Assembly: GCA_905235805.1 (NCBI GenBank)
Contig: CAJOMV010000027.1
Location: 1-32,754, forward strand
Length of the DNA: 32,754 nt
Reading direction: 5' to 3'
Source of the DNA: an uncultured Ruminiclostridium sp.
GTDB taxonomy: Bacteria; Bacillota; Clostridia; Oscillospirales; Ruminococcaceae
Positions 8,998-15,792 of this stretch are shown here, in pieces. The notes under the pieces are model-generated. The model saw only the letters and a program-made list of their open reading frames with translations, searched no databases and was not told the DNA's origin. How positions within the stretch are numbered: the stretch's first letter is position 1; every line of letters starts with the position of its first letter. The position numbers and the translations under genes are program-made.

Positions 8998-9507
8998 TTA
9001 TATCAATAGTTCAAATTTACCTCCTTCAAAATAAATATTATTTCCCATTTCATCTTTGTAAAAAGTCACTTGTTCAGTATTTACTCTACTAAATCCTAAG
9101 GCTGTCAGCAACTTTACAGCGGGTGTGTTTTTCAATGCCGTTCCTGCTGAAAAACGTTTGCTTCCATTTTCTGCAAATAGCTTTATTAAGGCAGTGCAGC
9201 TCTCTTTTGCATATCCGTTTCCTTGAAATTTTGACAGAAAACAAAAACCAATATCATATCCATTGCCTGTATTATGCAAGTCAACAGTGCCAATGACTTC
9301 TTTTGTTGCAGAAAGCATGACAAGGAAAAAGTCATTGCTTTCAGAAAAACTCTTTACAAGTTTTTGTATTTCAATATCATTATTACTATGAGGAACATCA
9401 TATTGTGCATAAGCGGATTTATCAAAATCCTGCCATATTTCCTTTATTACTTTCCAATCGTCAGGACATAGATTTCTGATTGTCAGTCTGCTTGTAATCA
9501 GTTCCAA
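8998..9507 (-). CDS. GNAT family N-acetyltransferase, AT-rich, probably acquired
   Basis: A 169-residue RimJ/RimL-like acetyltransferase that would transfer an acetyl group from acetyl-CoA to an amine; the substrate is unknown. The N-terminal ELITSRLTIRNLCPDDW is typical of the group. The acetyl-CoA loop is in FQGNGYAKES, and a C-terminal ALKNTPAVKLLTALGF block matches motif B. The start is TTG at 9507-9505 with ggtgg just upstream on the minus strand. Base composition is far lower in G+C than neighbouring genes (14/60 and 22/60 in two lines counted), and codons ending in A/T dominate, pointing to transfer. Confidence 0.88.
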   Translation of the reverse strand: MELITSRLTIRNLCPDDWKVIKEIWQDFDKSAYAQYDVPHSNNDIEIQKLVKSFSESNDFFLVMLSATKEVIGTVDLHNTGNGYDIGFCFLSKFQGNGYAKESCTALIKLFAENGSKRFSAGTALKNTPAVKLLTALGFSRVNTEQVTFYKDEMGNNIYFEGGKFELLI

Positions 9508-9569
9508 TTCTATCCACCATATAAGTATAAAATCCGATTTATTGTATTAACATCAACTCAATGATGTGA

Positions 9570-9611
9570 CTAAATACCGAAAAGGCATCCCCGCCGAGCG
9601 AAGATGCCTTT
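9570..9611 (-). terminator. Probable terminator of hpf
   Basis: Bases 9581-9589 (aaaggcatc) pair with 9603-9611 (gatgccttt), a 9-bp stem with a 13-base loop. On the minus strand, just after the hpf stop, it is followed by a broken T-run (ttttcggtattt), so it is a moderate intrinsic terminator. Confidence 0.65.
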
Positions 9612-9619
9612 GATGTTAT

Positions 9620-10144
9620 TTATTTCTCGGGCTCGAGCACCGCGTATTTCTCATCGGCTCTCTTGTAGACCACGTTCACATCGCCGGACTCGGCATTCTT
9701 GAACATGAAGAACGAATGTCCGAGCAGGTTCATCTGGAGTATAGCCTCCTCGACGGACATGGGGCGAAGCTCGAACTTCTTGTGCTTGATGACCTCATAG
9801 TCGATCTCCTCATCGGGAACAGCCTCGATCTTATCTGTCCATGAGCTGTCACGGAGCTGCTTTGAGAGGCGGGTCTTATTTTTTCTGATCTGACGGATTA
9901 TCTTGTCGATGCACGCGTCGAGAGCGTCGTTCTTATCCTGTGCGGACTGCTCGGAGCGGAAGGTGATGCCGTCATATACGACGGTAAGCTCGAGTATGAT
10001 CTTATTTTTCTGTTCTGTGAGGATAAGCTTCGCGCTTGCCTCATCTCCGAAGAATTTGTCGAGCTTCGAGGAGAGCTTTTCCTCCGCGTAATCCGTGAAG
10101 CTCTGGCTTAACTGCATTTTCTTTGCTGTGATCTGAACCTTCAT
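9620..10144 (-). CDS. hpf: Ribosome hibernation promoting factor, long form
   Basis: Binds the 30S subunit and dimerises ribosomes into inactive 100S particles under slow growth. The N-terminal domain starts MKVQITAKKMQLSQSFTDYA and has the SKLDKFFGDEASAKLILTEQ region. The C-terminal dimerisation domain (RPMSVEEAILQMNLLGHSFFM) marks the long Gram-positive form. The chosen ATG (10144) gives 174 residues; an in-frame ATG four codons earlier (MITAMKVQ) sits directly on the SD and is less likely. It has its own promoter and a terminator. Confidence 0.94.
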   Translation of the reverse strand: MKVQITAKKMQLSQSFTDYAEEKLSSKLDKFFGDEASAKLILTEQKNKIILELTVVYDGITFRSEQSAQDKNDALDACIDKIIRQIRKNKTRLSKQLRDSSWTDKIEAVPDEEIDYEVIKHKKFELRPMSVEEAILQMNLLGHSFFMFKNAESGDVNVVYKRADEKYAVLEPEK

Positions 10145-10192
10145 TGCTGTGATCATTCCTTTCAGACGGGCGTGCGCCCTTTTTGTGATTTT

Positions 10193-10221
10193 ATTATAGC
10201 ACATTCCGAAATAATTTACAA
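10193..10221 (-). promoter_or_regulatory. hpf promoter
   Basis: On the minus strand: TTGTAA (complement of 10216-10221), a 17-base spacer, and TATAAT (complement of 10193-10198). The predicted start of transcription lies about 40 bases before the hpf ATG. It is divergent from the miaB promoter about 100 bases away. Confidence 0.8.
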
Positions 10222-10307
10222 GTATTTTTTGAAAATTTGTAAGATTTTTGACAGATTTCACAAAAATTTCATATTTCTTTTGAAGCGTTCCCGAAATGAA
10301 AAAGTAC

Positions 10308-10336
10308 TTGAAAAATGGGCGGATTTATGTTATACT
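10308..10336 (+). promoter_or_regulatory. miaB promoter
   Basis: TTGAAA at 10308-10313, a 17-base spacer and TATACT at 10331-10336. An overlapping TATAAT at 10336-10341 has a 22-base spacer and is less likely. This promoter probably starts the long rightward unit beginning with miaB. Confidence 0.78.
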
Positions 10337-10386
10337 ATAATTTATGATTGGAATATTATACGCATTTGTGAAAGGAAGTGACGGCT

Positions 10387-11787
10387 TTGGCGGTAAGCAG
10401 GGTAAGTGAGGAGGAACTGAAGGAGCAGCGTTTTTTCATACAGCGCGTCAGAGCGGTCACGCACCTGCTCGGACATCAGCCCCTCGCGTATACGCACAGC
10501 TATGGCTGTCAGCAGAATGTGTCGGACGGGGAGAAGATAGACGGTATGCTCGCGGAAATGGGCTTCGGCTTTACCGACAGTCCCGAAAATGCCGACCTCG
10601 TGCTGTACAACACCTGTGCGGTCCGCGAGAACGCGGAGAACAGGGTCTTCGGTAACGTGGGAGCGCTCAAGCACTTCAAGGAGAAGAACCCCGGCATGGT
10701 GGTAGCTGTCTGCGGCTGCATGGTGCAGCAGGAGCACATAGCCCAGCGCATGAAGCAGCGATTCCCGTTCGTTGACCTTATATTCGGCACCCATGTTCAG
10801 CACCGCTTCCCGGAGCTGCTGTACGGGATATACGAAAAGGGAGAACGCACTGTCTGCATACCCGACATAGACGGTGTTGTGGCGGAGGGGATACCCGTGC
10901 GGCGGAGTGAGAGCTTCAAGGCGAGCGTTCCGATAATGTACGGCTGCAACAATTTCTGCACCTTCTGCATAGTCCCGAAGGTGAGGGGACGTGAGCGTTC
11001 CCGCGAGCCGTCGGAGGTCATCTCGGAGGTAGGGAAGCTCGTCTCGGACGGGTACAAGGAGATACTGCTGCTGGGGCAGAATGTGAACTCCTACGGCAAG
11101 GACAAGGGAATTAGCTTCCCGGAGCTGCTGAAGGGACTGGACAAATTCGAGGGTGAGTACTATGTGGAGTTCATGACATCTCACCCGAAGGACTGCTCAC
11201 ACGAGCTGATAGACGTGATAGCGGACAGCCGTCACATCTCTCACCACCTGCATCTGCCCGTACAGAGCGGCAGCGACAGGATACTGAAGCTCATGAACCG
11301 CCACTACGACACTGCAAAGTATCTGGAGCTGGTGGAGTACGCCAAGAGCCGCATACCCGACCTGCAGCTCACCACCGATATAATCGTGGGATTTCCCGGC
11401 GAGACCTACGAGGACTTTCAGATGACGCTGGAGCTGATGAATAGGGTGGGCTTTGACAGCGCCTACACGTTCATATACAGCCGCCGCGAGGGAACAAAGG
11501 CTGCGGAAATGGACGACCCGGTCCCTGCGGAGGAGAAGGGCAGGTGGTTCCGCGAGCTGCTGGAGGTACAGGGCAGTCTTGGTGAGCGGGCGTACGAACG
11601 CTATGTCGGCACGACGATGCGCGTTCTCTGCACGGGGCGCGGGCGCACGGACGAGACACTGCTGACGGGACGCTCGAGGCAGAACATCATAGTGGATTTC
11701 GCGGGAGACGACGAGCTGTGCGGTCGGTTCGTTGACGTAAAGATAACAAAGGCGCTTCCGTGGGCTCTGAAAGGAGAGCTGTTATAG
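10387..11787 (+). CDS. miaB: MiaB, tRNA-2-methylthio-N6-dimethylallyladenosine synthase
   Basis: A radical-SAM methylthiotransferase that converts i6A37 to ms2i6A37 in tRNA. The N-terminal UPF0004 domain has SYGCQQN, YNTCAVRENAENRVFG and VCGCMVQQ, holding the three Cys of the auxiliary cluster. The radical-SAM motif is CNNFCTFC within YGCNNFCTFCIVPKVRGRER. A TRAM domain lies near the C-terminus. TTG at 10387 is preferred because AAAGGA (10371-10376) is 10 bases upstream; GTG at 10378 is too close to it. Length is about 466 residues. miaA, which makes the i6A substrate, lies downstream in the same direction after mutL. Confidence 0.96.
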   Translation: MAVSRVSEEELKEQRFFIQRVRAVTHLLGHQPLAYTHSYGCQQNVSDGEKIDGMLAEMGFGFTDSPENADLVLYNTCAVRENAENRVFGNVGALKHFKEKNPGMVVAVCGCMVQQEHIAQRMKQRFPFVDLIFGTHVQHRFPELLYGIYEKGERTVCIPDIDGVVAEGIPVRRSESFKASVPIMYGCNNFCTFCIVPKVRGRERSREPSEVISEVGKLVSDGYKEILLLGQNVNSYGKDKGISFPELLKGLDKFEGEYYVEFMTSHPKDCSHELIDVIADSRHISHHLHLPVQSGSDRILKLMNRHYDTAKYLELVEYAKSRIPDLQLTTDIIVGFPGETYEDFQMTLELMNRVGFDSAYTFIYSRREGTKAAEMDDPVPAEEKGRWFRELLEVQGSLGERAYERYVGTTMRVLCTGRGRTDETLLTGRSRQNIIVDFAGDDELCGRFVDVKITKALPWALKGELL

Positions 11788-11811
11788 ACCATATCAAGGA
11801 GGGTATGAGTT

Positions 11812-12189
11812 ATGCTGCAATGTAAAAACTGCAAATATTTTACCGATAACAAACAGGGACTTTGCTTGTGTACCCGCTGTGAGAGCTGGGAGCCTACCGA
11901 GCCGGACAGGAACTGTGTCTTCCTTCCCGAGCCGAGGGAGCTGCACTGCGAGGACTGCTGGCGGCTGGGGAACGACTTTGCCTGCTGCGGCGTCGATCCC
12001 AAGGACAGCGCGTATACGGACGGTCATCTGTGCGTTATGTTTGAGGACAAAAAAGAAGATGAGCTTTACAGCATTCTGAGCTTCTGGAAAAGCTGTGGGC
12101 TTTACGACAGAGGAAAGATAAACAAACTGCTCGATGAATTTGATGAGACCTACGCCGATCTTGAGGAACAGGGCTCCTCGGAGCAATAA
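11812..12189 (+). CDS. Unrecognised cysteine-rich protein (12 Cys in 125 residues)
   Basis: I do not recognise the family. Cysteines are at 4, 7, 18, 20, 23, 35, 46, 49, 58, 59, 74 and 95, including two CxxC pairs (CKNC and CEDC) and a CLCTRC cluster. The pattern suggests two or more zinc or Fe-S sites in the first 75 residues, followed by a charged helical tail. There is no signal peptide, so the cysteines are likely reduced metal ligands rather than disulfides. AAGGAGGG lies 8 bases before the ATG. It sits 24 bases after miaB and upstream of a YlbF-family gene, so an Fe-S or RNA-modification role is possible but only by context. Confidence 0.75.
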   Translation: MLQCKNCKYFTDNKQGLCLCTRCESWEPTEPDRNCVFLPEPRELHCEDCWRLGNDFACCGVDPKDSAYTDGHLCVMFEDKKEDELYSILSFWKSCGLYDRGKINKLLDEFDETYADLEEQGSSEQ

Positions 12190-12220
12190 AACGGTAACGG
12201 TTCGTGAAAGGAGAACGAAA

Positions 12221-12616
12221 ATGAAAAGAAAGCTTCTGGTAATTGCGGCGATATTTATGGTGTTCACGCTCATATTCACCGCGGGGAGCTGTGAGCCGCT
12301 GGAGGCGCTTGGAGAGCTGTTCGGAGGCTCGGAGCCCGCTCCCGACATAGACCCCGCTGATGTTCTGGGGAGATGGACGCGTGAGGCTTCCTTCGGCAGA
12401 GAGACCTATACGTTCTACGATGACGGAAAGTACACCCACACAAAAGCCGGTGATGCATCGCAGGGAGATTATCAGATATCCGGAAACGAGATAACTACCC
12501 GTCCGTATGAGAACAGTAAGGGAACAAGCACTCATATAACAAGGTTCTCGGACGACAAAAAGACCATGACATGGGGTGAAGGTCCCGTGCAGAACATTTT
12601 CACGAAGGAAGAATAA
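12221..12616 (+). CDS. Small secreted protein, probable lipoprotein
   Basis: A 131-residue protein starting MKRKLLVIAAIFMVFTLIF, a classic signal peptide, then TAGSC, a lipobox-like site with Cys near residue 25. The -3 residue is Ala rather than Leu, so lipidation by Lgt/LspA is likely but not certain. The mature part (DVLGRWTREASFGRETYTFY, then DDGKYTHTK, GDYQISGNEITT and ending TFTKEE-like) looks like a small beta-rich domain of the kind found in clostridial lipoproteins (DUF5640-like, from memory). The start is set by aaaggag upstream of ATG 12221. Function unknown. Confidence 0.72.
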   Translation: MKRKLLVIAAIFMVFTLIFTAGSCEPLEALGELFGGSEPAPDIDPADVLGRWTREASFGRETYTFYDDGKYTHTKAGDASQGDYQISGNEITTRPYENSKGTSTHITRFSDDKKTMTWGEGPVQNIFTKEE

Positions 12617-12636
12617 TAACAAAGGAGAATATAACT

Positions 12637-13053
12637 ATGGACGCAATAATGGCAGCAAGAGAACTCGGAAAGGCTATACAGGCAGACCCGAGATACAAGG
12701 ATTATGTGGCGGCGAAGGCTGCGAACGACGCTGACGAGGGCTTGCAGGAGCTTATCTCCGTCTTCAGCGGCAAGCGGCAGCTTTTAGCGGCTGAAATGCA
12801 GAAGCCCGAAGATGAGCAGGACGCTGAGAAGATACGCCTGATGAACAAGGATATGCAGGACGCTTACGGCGACGTGATGAAGAATGTCAACATGGCGAAC
12901 TTCGCTGTCGTGAAGAACGCGCTGGATATGCTGCTCAACGAGGTGAACATGATAATCTCCATGAGCTGCGAGGGAGAGAACCCTGCCACCTGCGACCCCC
13001 ATGCCGCCCACGGCTGCGGCGGGAGCTGCGCGACCTGCGGCGGCTGCGGCTGA
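12637..13053 (+). CDS. YlbF/YmcA (RicA/RicF) family protein with six-Cys tail
   Basis: A 138-residue helical protein of the YlbF/YmcA family. In B. subtilis YmcA (RicA), YlbF (RicF) and YaaT (RicT) form a complex that carries Fe-S clusters and affects RNase Y-dependent mRNA maturation. In B. subtilis ymcA follows miaB and precedes cotE-mutS-mutL, so position supports a RicA counterpart. The last 28 residues hold Cys111, 119, 127, 131, 134 and 137 in a Gly-rich segment, suggesting Fe-S ligation. Which paralogue it corresponds to cannot be settled from sequence alone; partners are not in the window. Confidence 0.82.
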   Translation: MDAIMAARELGKAIQADPRYKDYVAAKAANDADEGLQELISVFSGKRQLLAAEMQKPEDEQDAEKIRLMNKDMQDAYGDVMKNVNMANFAVVKNALDMLLNEVNMIISMSCEGENPATCDPHAAHGCGGSCATCGGCG

Positions 13054-13071
13054 GTGTCGCTTACGCTCGGG

Positions 13072-13087
13072 TTGCCTCCGGCGGCAA
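13072..13087 (+). repeat. Short G+C-rich palindrome upstream of mutS
   Basis: ttgcc (13072-13076) pairs with ggcaa (13083-13087) around tccggc. It resembles the palindrome between mutL and miaA (17862-17876), both centred on a gcc...ggc core, and may belong to a dispersed repeat family. It lies in the 113-base gap between the YlbF-like gene and mutS, in which I see no convincing promoter. Confidence 0.4.
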
Positions 13088-13166
13088 GCATTCTGAGAAA
13101 GGCTTGAGCGAAAACTTTGATTGCTGACGGACAAGTATTGATTGTTTATTGAAAAGCGGTGAAAAA

Positions 13167-15776
13167 ATGAGTGTCAGGGAAGAAAGCGAAAAGAAAGTAA
13201 CTCCTATGCTGGAGCAGTACCTGAAGGTGCGGGACGAGTACAAGGAATGTGTGCTGTTCTACCGCCTCGGGGACTTCTATGAGATGTTCTACGAGGACGC
13301 GGTGAATATATCCAAGGAGCTGGAGCTGACGCTCACCTCCCGTGCGGGAGTGCCGATGTGCGGCGTGCCGTACCATTCGGTGCAGCAGTATATCAAGCGC
13401 CTGATAGACAACGGACACAAGGTCGCGATATGCGAACAGATGGAGGACCCCGCTCTGGCGAAGGGTCTCGTCGAGCGCGGAGTGATAAGGGTCGTGACCC
13501 CCGGAACGCTCTACGAGGACAGTATGCTCGACGAGAGCAGGAACAACTACATCGGCTGCTTCTTCTGCGAGGAGGGAGTCTGCGGAATGGTGTTCGCTGA
13601 CATCTCCACGGGCGAGTTCCACGCACTGGAGAAGCGCGGCAAAACGCTGGAGCAGGAAATGAACGCGGAGATATCGCGTTATGTGCCGGCGGAGCTGCTT
13701 TTCAACGATAACTTCCTTGATTACAAACAGGTGAACGCGTTTATTCACTCGCGGCTCGAAAAGGCGGCGGGGGAGCTGCTGGACGCGTCGGCGTTCTCAC
13801 TCAACGACAAGGAGGATCTGTACGAGCAGTATTTCAGCGAGCAGGAGGGAGCCCATGAGCTTGTGAAGGTGCCGCTCGCGGAGAAGGCGCTGCTCGCGGT
13901 GTTCAGGTATATCAACGACACGCAGAAGGCGCGGATAAAGCGCTCGGTGCGCCTGACTGTGCACTTCACCGACGAATATATGGATCTGCCGCTGACCACC
14001 CGGCGCAATCTCGAGCTTACCGAGACCATGCGCAACGGCGAACGGAGGGGTTCGCTGATATGGGTTCTCGACCGCACAAAGACCGCCATGGGGCGGCGCA
14101 AGCTGCGGAGCTTCATCGAGCAGCCGCTTCTTGACGCGGGCAATATCCTCGAGCGCCTCGACGCTGTGGACAGGTTCGTCTCCGATTATGTTCTGCTCGA
14201 GGAGACGCGAGAGTGCTTAAGCGGGATATACGACCTCGAGAGACTGATAACGAGGGTAGTGTACCGCGCGGCGGGACCGAGAGATATCATGGCGCTCGGC
14301 AATACCTGCAAGCGCATACCGCTTCTGAAGGAGAAGCTCGCGGAGGCAGGGGAGGTCAAGCTCCTCGCGAAGCTCAACGCGCAGACCGACCCGCTCACCG
14401 AGATAGCGACCCTCGCGGAGAATGCCATAGCCGAGGATCCGCCCGCTCTCACGAAGGACGGCGGCTATATCCGCGACGGCTTCAATGACGAGCTCGACAG
14501 GCTCCGTGCTGTAGCCAGCGGCGGCAAGGACATTCTCAAGGAGATAGAGGAGCGTGAACGCGAGGCTACTGGCATCAAGAACCTGCGTGTAGGCTACAAC
14601 CGCGTGTTCGGCTACTATATCGAGGTATCGAAGGGCAATATCCCCCTCGTCCCCGACAGCTACATAAGAAAGCAGACTCTCACGAACGGCGAGAGATACA
14701 TAACCGAGGAGCTCAAAAAGACTGAGAACGAGATACTCGGCGCGAACGATAAGATACTTGCCCTCGAGGCGGAGATTTTCTCAGAGGTGCGGGACTTTAT
14801 CTCCTCCAAGCTGGAGAGGGTGCAGGCGACGGCGGAGGCAGTCGCCTGTGTCGATGTGCTGCAAAGCTACGCCACGGCGGCGCGTGAGCAGAATTTCGTC
14901 CGCCCCGACATCTCCCTCGAGCCTGTCATAGATATAAAGGACGGGCGGCACCCCGTCATTGAGAAGATGCGCTCCGAGACGGTATTCACCCCGAACGACG
15001 CGCTTCTCGACATAAACGAGAACCGTCTGCTTATAATCACTGGACCGAACATGGCGGGTAAATCCACCTTCATGCGGCAGGTCGCTGTGATAACTCTCAT
15101 GGCGCAGATAGGGAGCTTTGTTCCCGCACGCTCTGCGCGCATAGGGATAGTTGACCGTATATTTACCCGCGTGGGAGCGAGCGATGACCTCGCGGCGGGG
15201 CAGTCCACCTTCATGGTGGAGATGAACGAGGTGGCGGAGATACTCAAGACCGCCACGAAGAACAGTCTAGTGATACTGGACGAGATAGGGCGCGGCACCT
15301 CCACCTTTGACGGAATGTCGATAGCTAAGGCAACGGCGGAGTACATCAACAACAAGATAGGCTGCAAGACCCTGTTCGCCACCCACTACCATGAGCTGAC
15401 GGCGCTGGAGAAGGACAACAAGGGAGTCCGCAATTACAGCGTCGCGGTAATGAAGAAGGGCGACGACATCAAATTCCTGCACAAGATAGCCGAGGGCGGC
15501 ACCGACCACAGCTACGGCATTGAGGTGGCAAAGCTCGCGGGACTGCCGCCGAAGGTGATATCCGCGGCGAAGGAAGCCCTGCGGGACATCGAGCTCGGCT
15601 CGAAGATAGACCTTGAAAAGCGGCTGACAGAGGAAGAGGAGAGCAAGGAGCAGTACGATTTCTCGTCGATAGCGAAAAACGACGTGATACAGGCGATAAA
15701 GAACCTCGACCTTGACGATCTGACCCCGCGTGAAGCCTACGCGAAGCTCGCGGAATTCAAGGATATGCTGAAATAG
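13167..15776 (+). CDS. mutS: DNA mismatch repair protein MutS
   Basis: Recognises mismatches and recruits MutL. The mismatch-reading motif GDFYEMF is at 35-41 (Phe37, Glu39). The clamp and lever domains fill the centre, and the ATPase has Walker A GPNMAGKS (626-633), DDLAAGQSTFMVEM, Walker B LVILDEIGRGTSTFDG and ATHYHEL. 869 residues is full length. ATG 13167 is used; TTG 13149 would add six residues. mutL follows 16 bases later. Confidence 0.97.
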   Translation: MSVREESEKKVTPMLEQYLKVRDEYKECVLFYRLGDFYEMFYEDAVNISKELELTLTSRAGVPMCGVPYHSVQQYIKRLIDNGHKVAICEQMEDPALAKGLVERGVIRVVTPGTLYEDSMLDESRNNYIGCFFCEEGVCGMVFADISTGEFHALEKRGKTLEQEMNAEISRYVPAELLFNDNFLDYKQVNAFIHSRLEKAAGELLDASAFSLNDKEDLYEQYFSEQEGAHELVKVPLAEKALLAVFRYINDTQKARIKRSVRLTVHFTDEYMDLPLTTRRNLELTETMRNGERRGSLIWVLDRTKTAMGRRKLRSFIEQPLLDAGNILERLDAVDRFVSDYVLLEETRECLSGIYDLERLITRVVYRAAGPRDIMALGNTCKRIPLLKEKLAEAGEVKLLAKLNAQTDPLTEIATLAENAIAEDPPALTKDGGYIRDGFNDELDRLRAVASGGKDILKEIEEREREATGIKNLRVGYNRVFGYYIEVSKGNIPLVPDSYIRKQTLTNGERYITEELKKTENEILGANDKILALEAEIFSEVRDFISSKLERVQATAEAVACVDVLQSYATAAREQNFVRPDISLEPVIDIKDGRHPVIEKMRSETVFTPNDALLDINENRLLIITGPNMAGKSTFMRQVAVITLMAQIGSFVPARSARIGIVDRIFTRVGASDDLAAGQSTFMVEMNEVAEILKTATKNSLVILDEIGRGTSTFDGMSIAKATAEYINNKIGCKTLFATHYHELTALEKDNKGVRNYSVAVMKKGDDIKFLHKIAEGGTDHSYGIEVAKLAGLPPKVISAAKEALRDIELGSKIDLEKRLTEEEESKEQYDFSSIAKNDVIQAIKNLDLDDLTPREAYAKLAEFKDMLK

Positions 15777-15792
15777 AAGGAACGGTAACCAA

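Noticed and set aside
9524..9556. Promoter of the AT-rich acetyltransferase (TATACT on minus strand)
   Set aside because: The nearest -35-like ttgatg is 21 bases away and closer options match poorly; in AT-rich DNA such a -10 is expected by chance.
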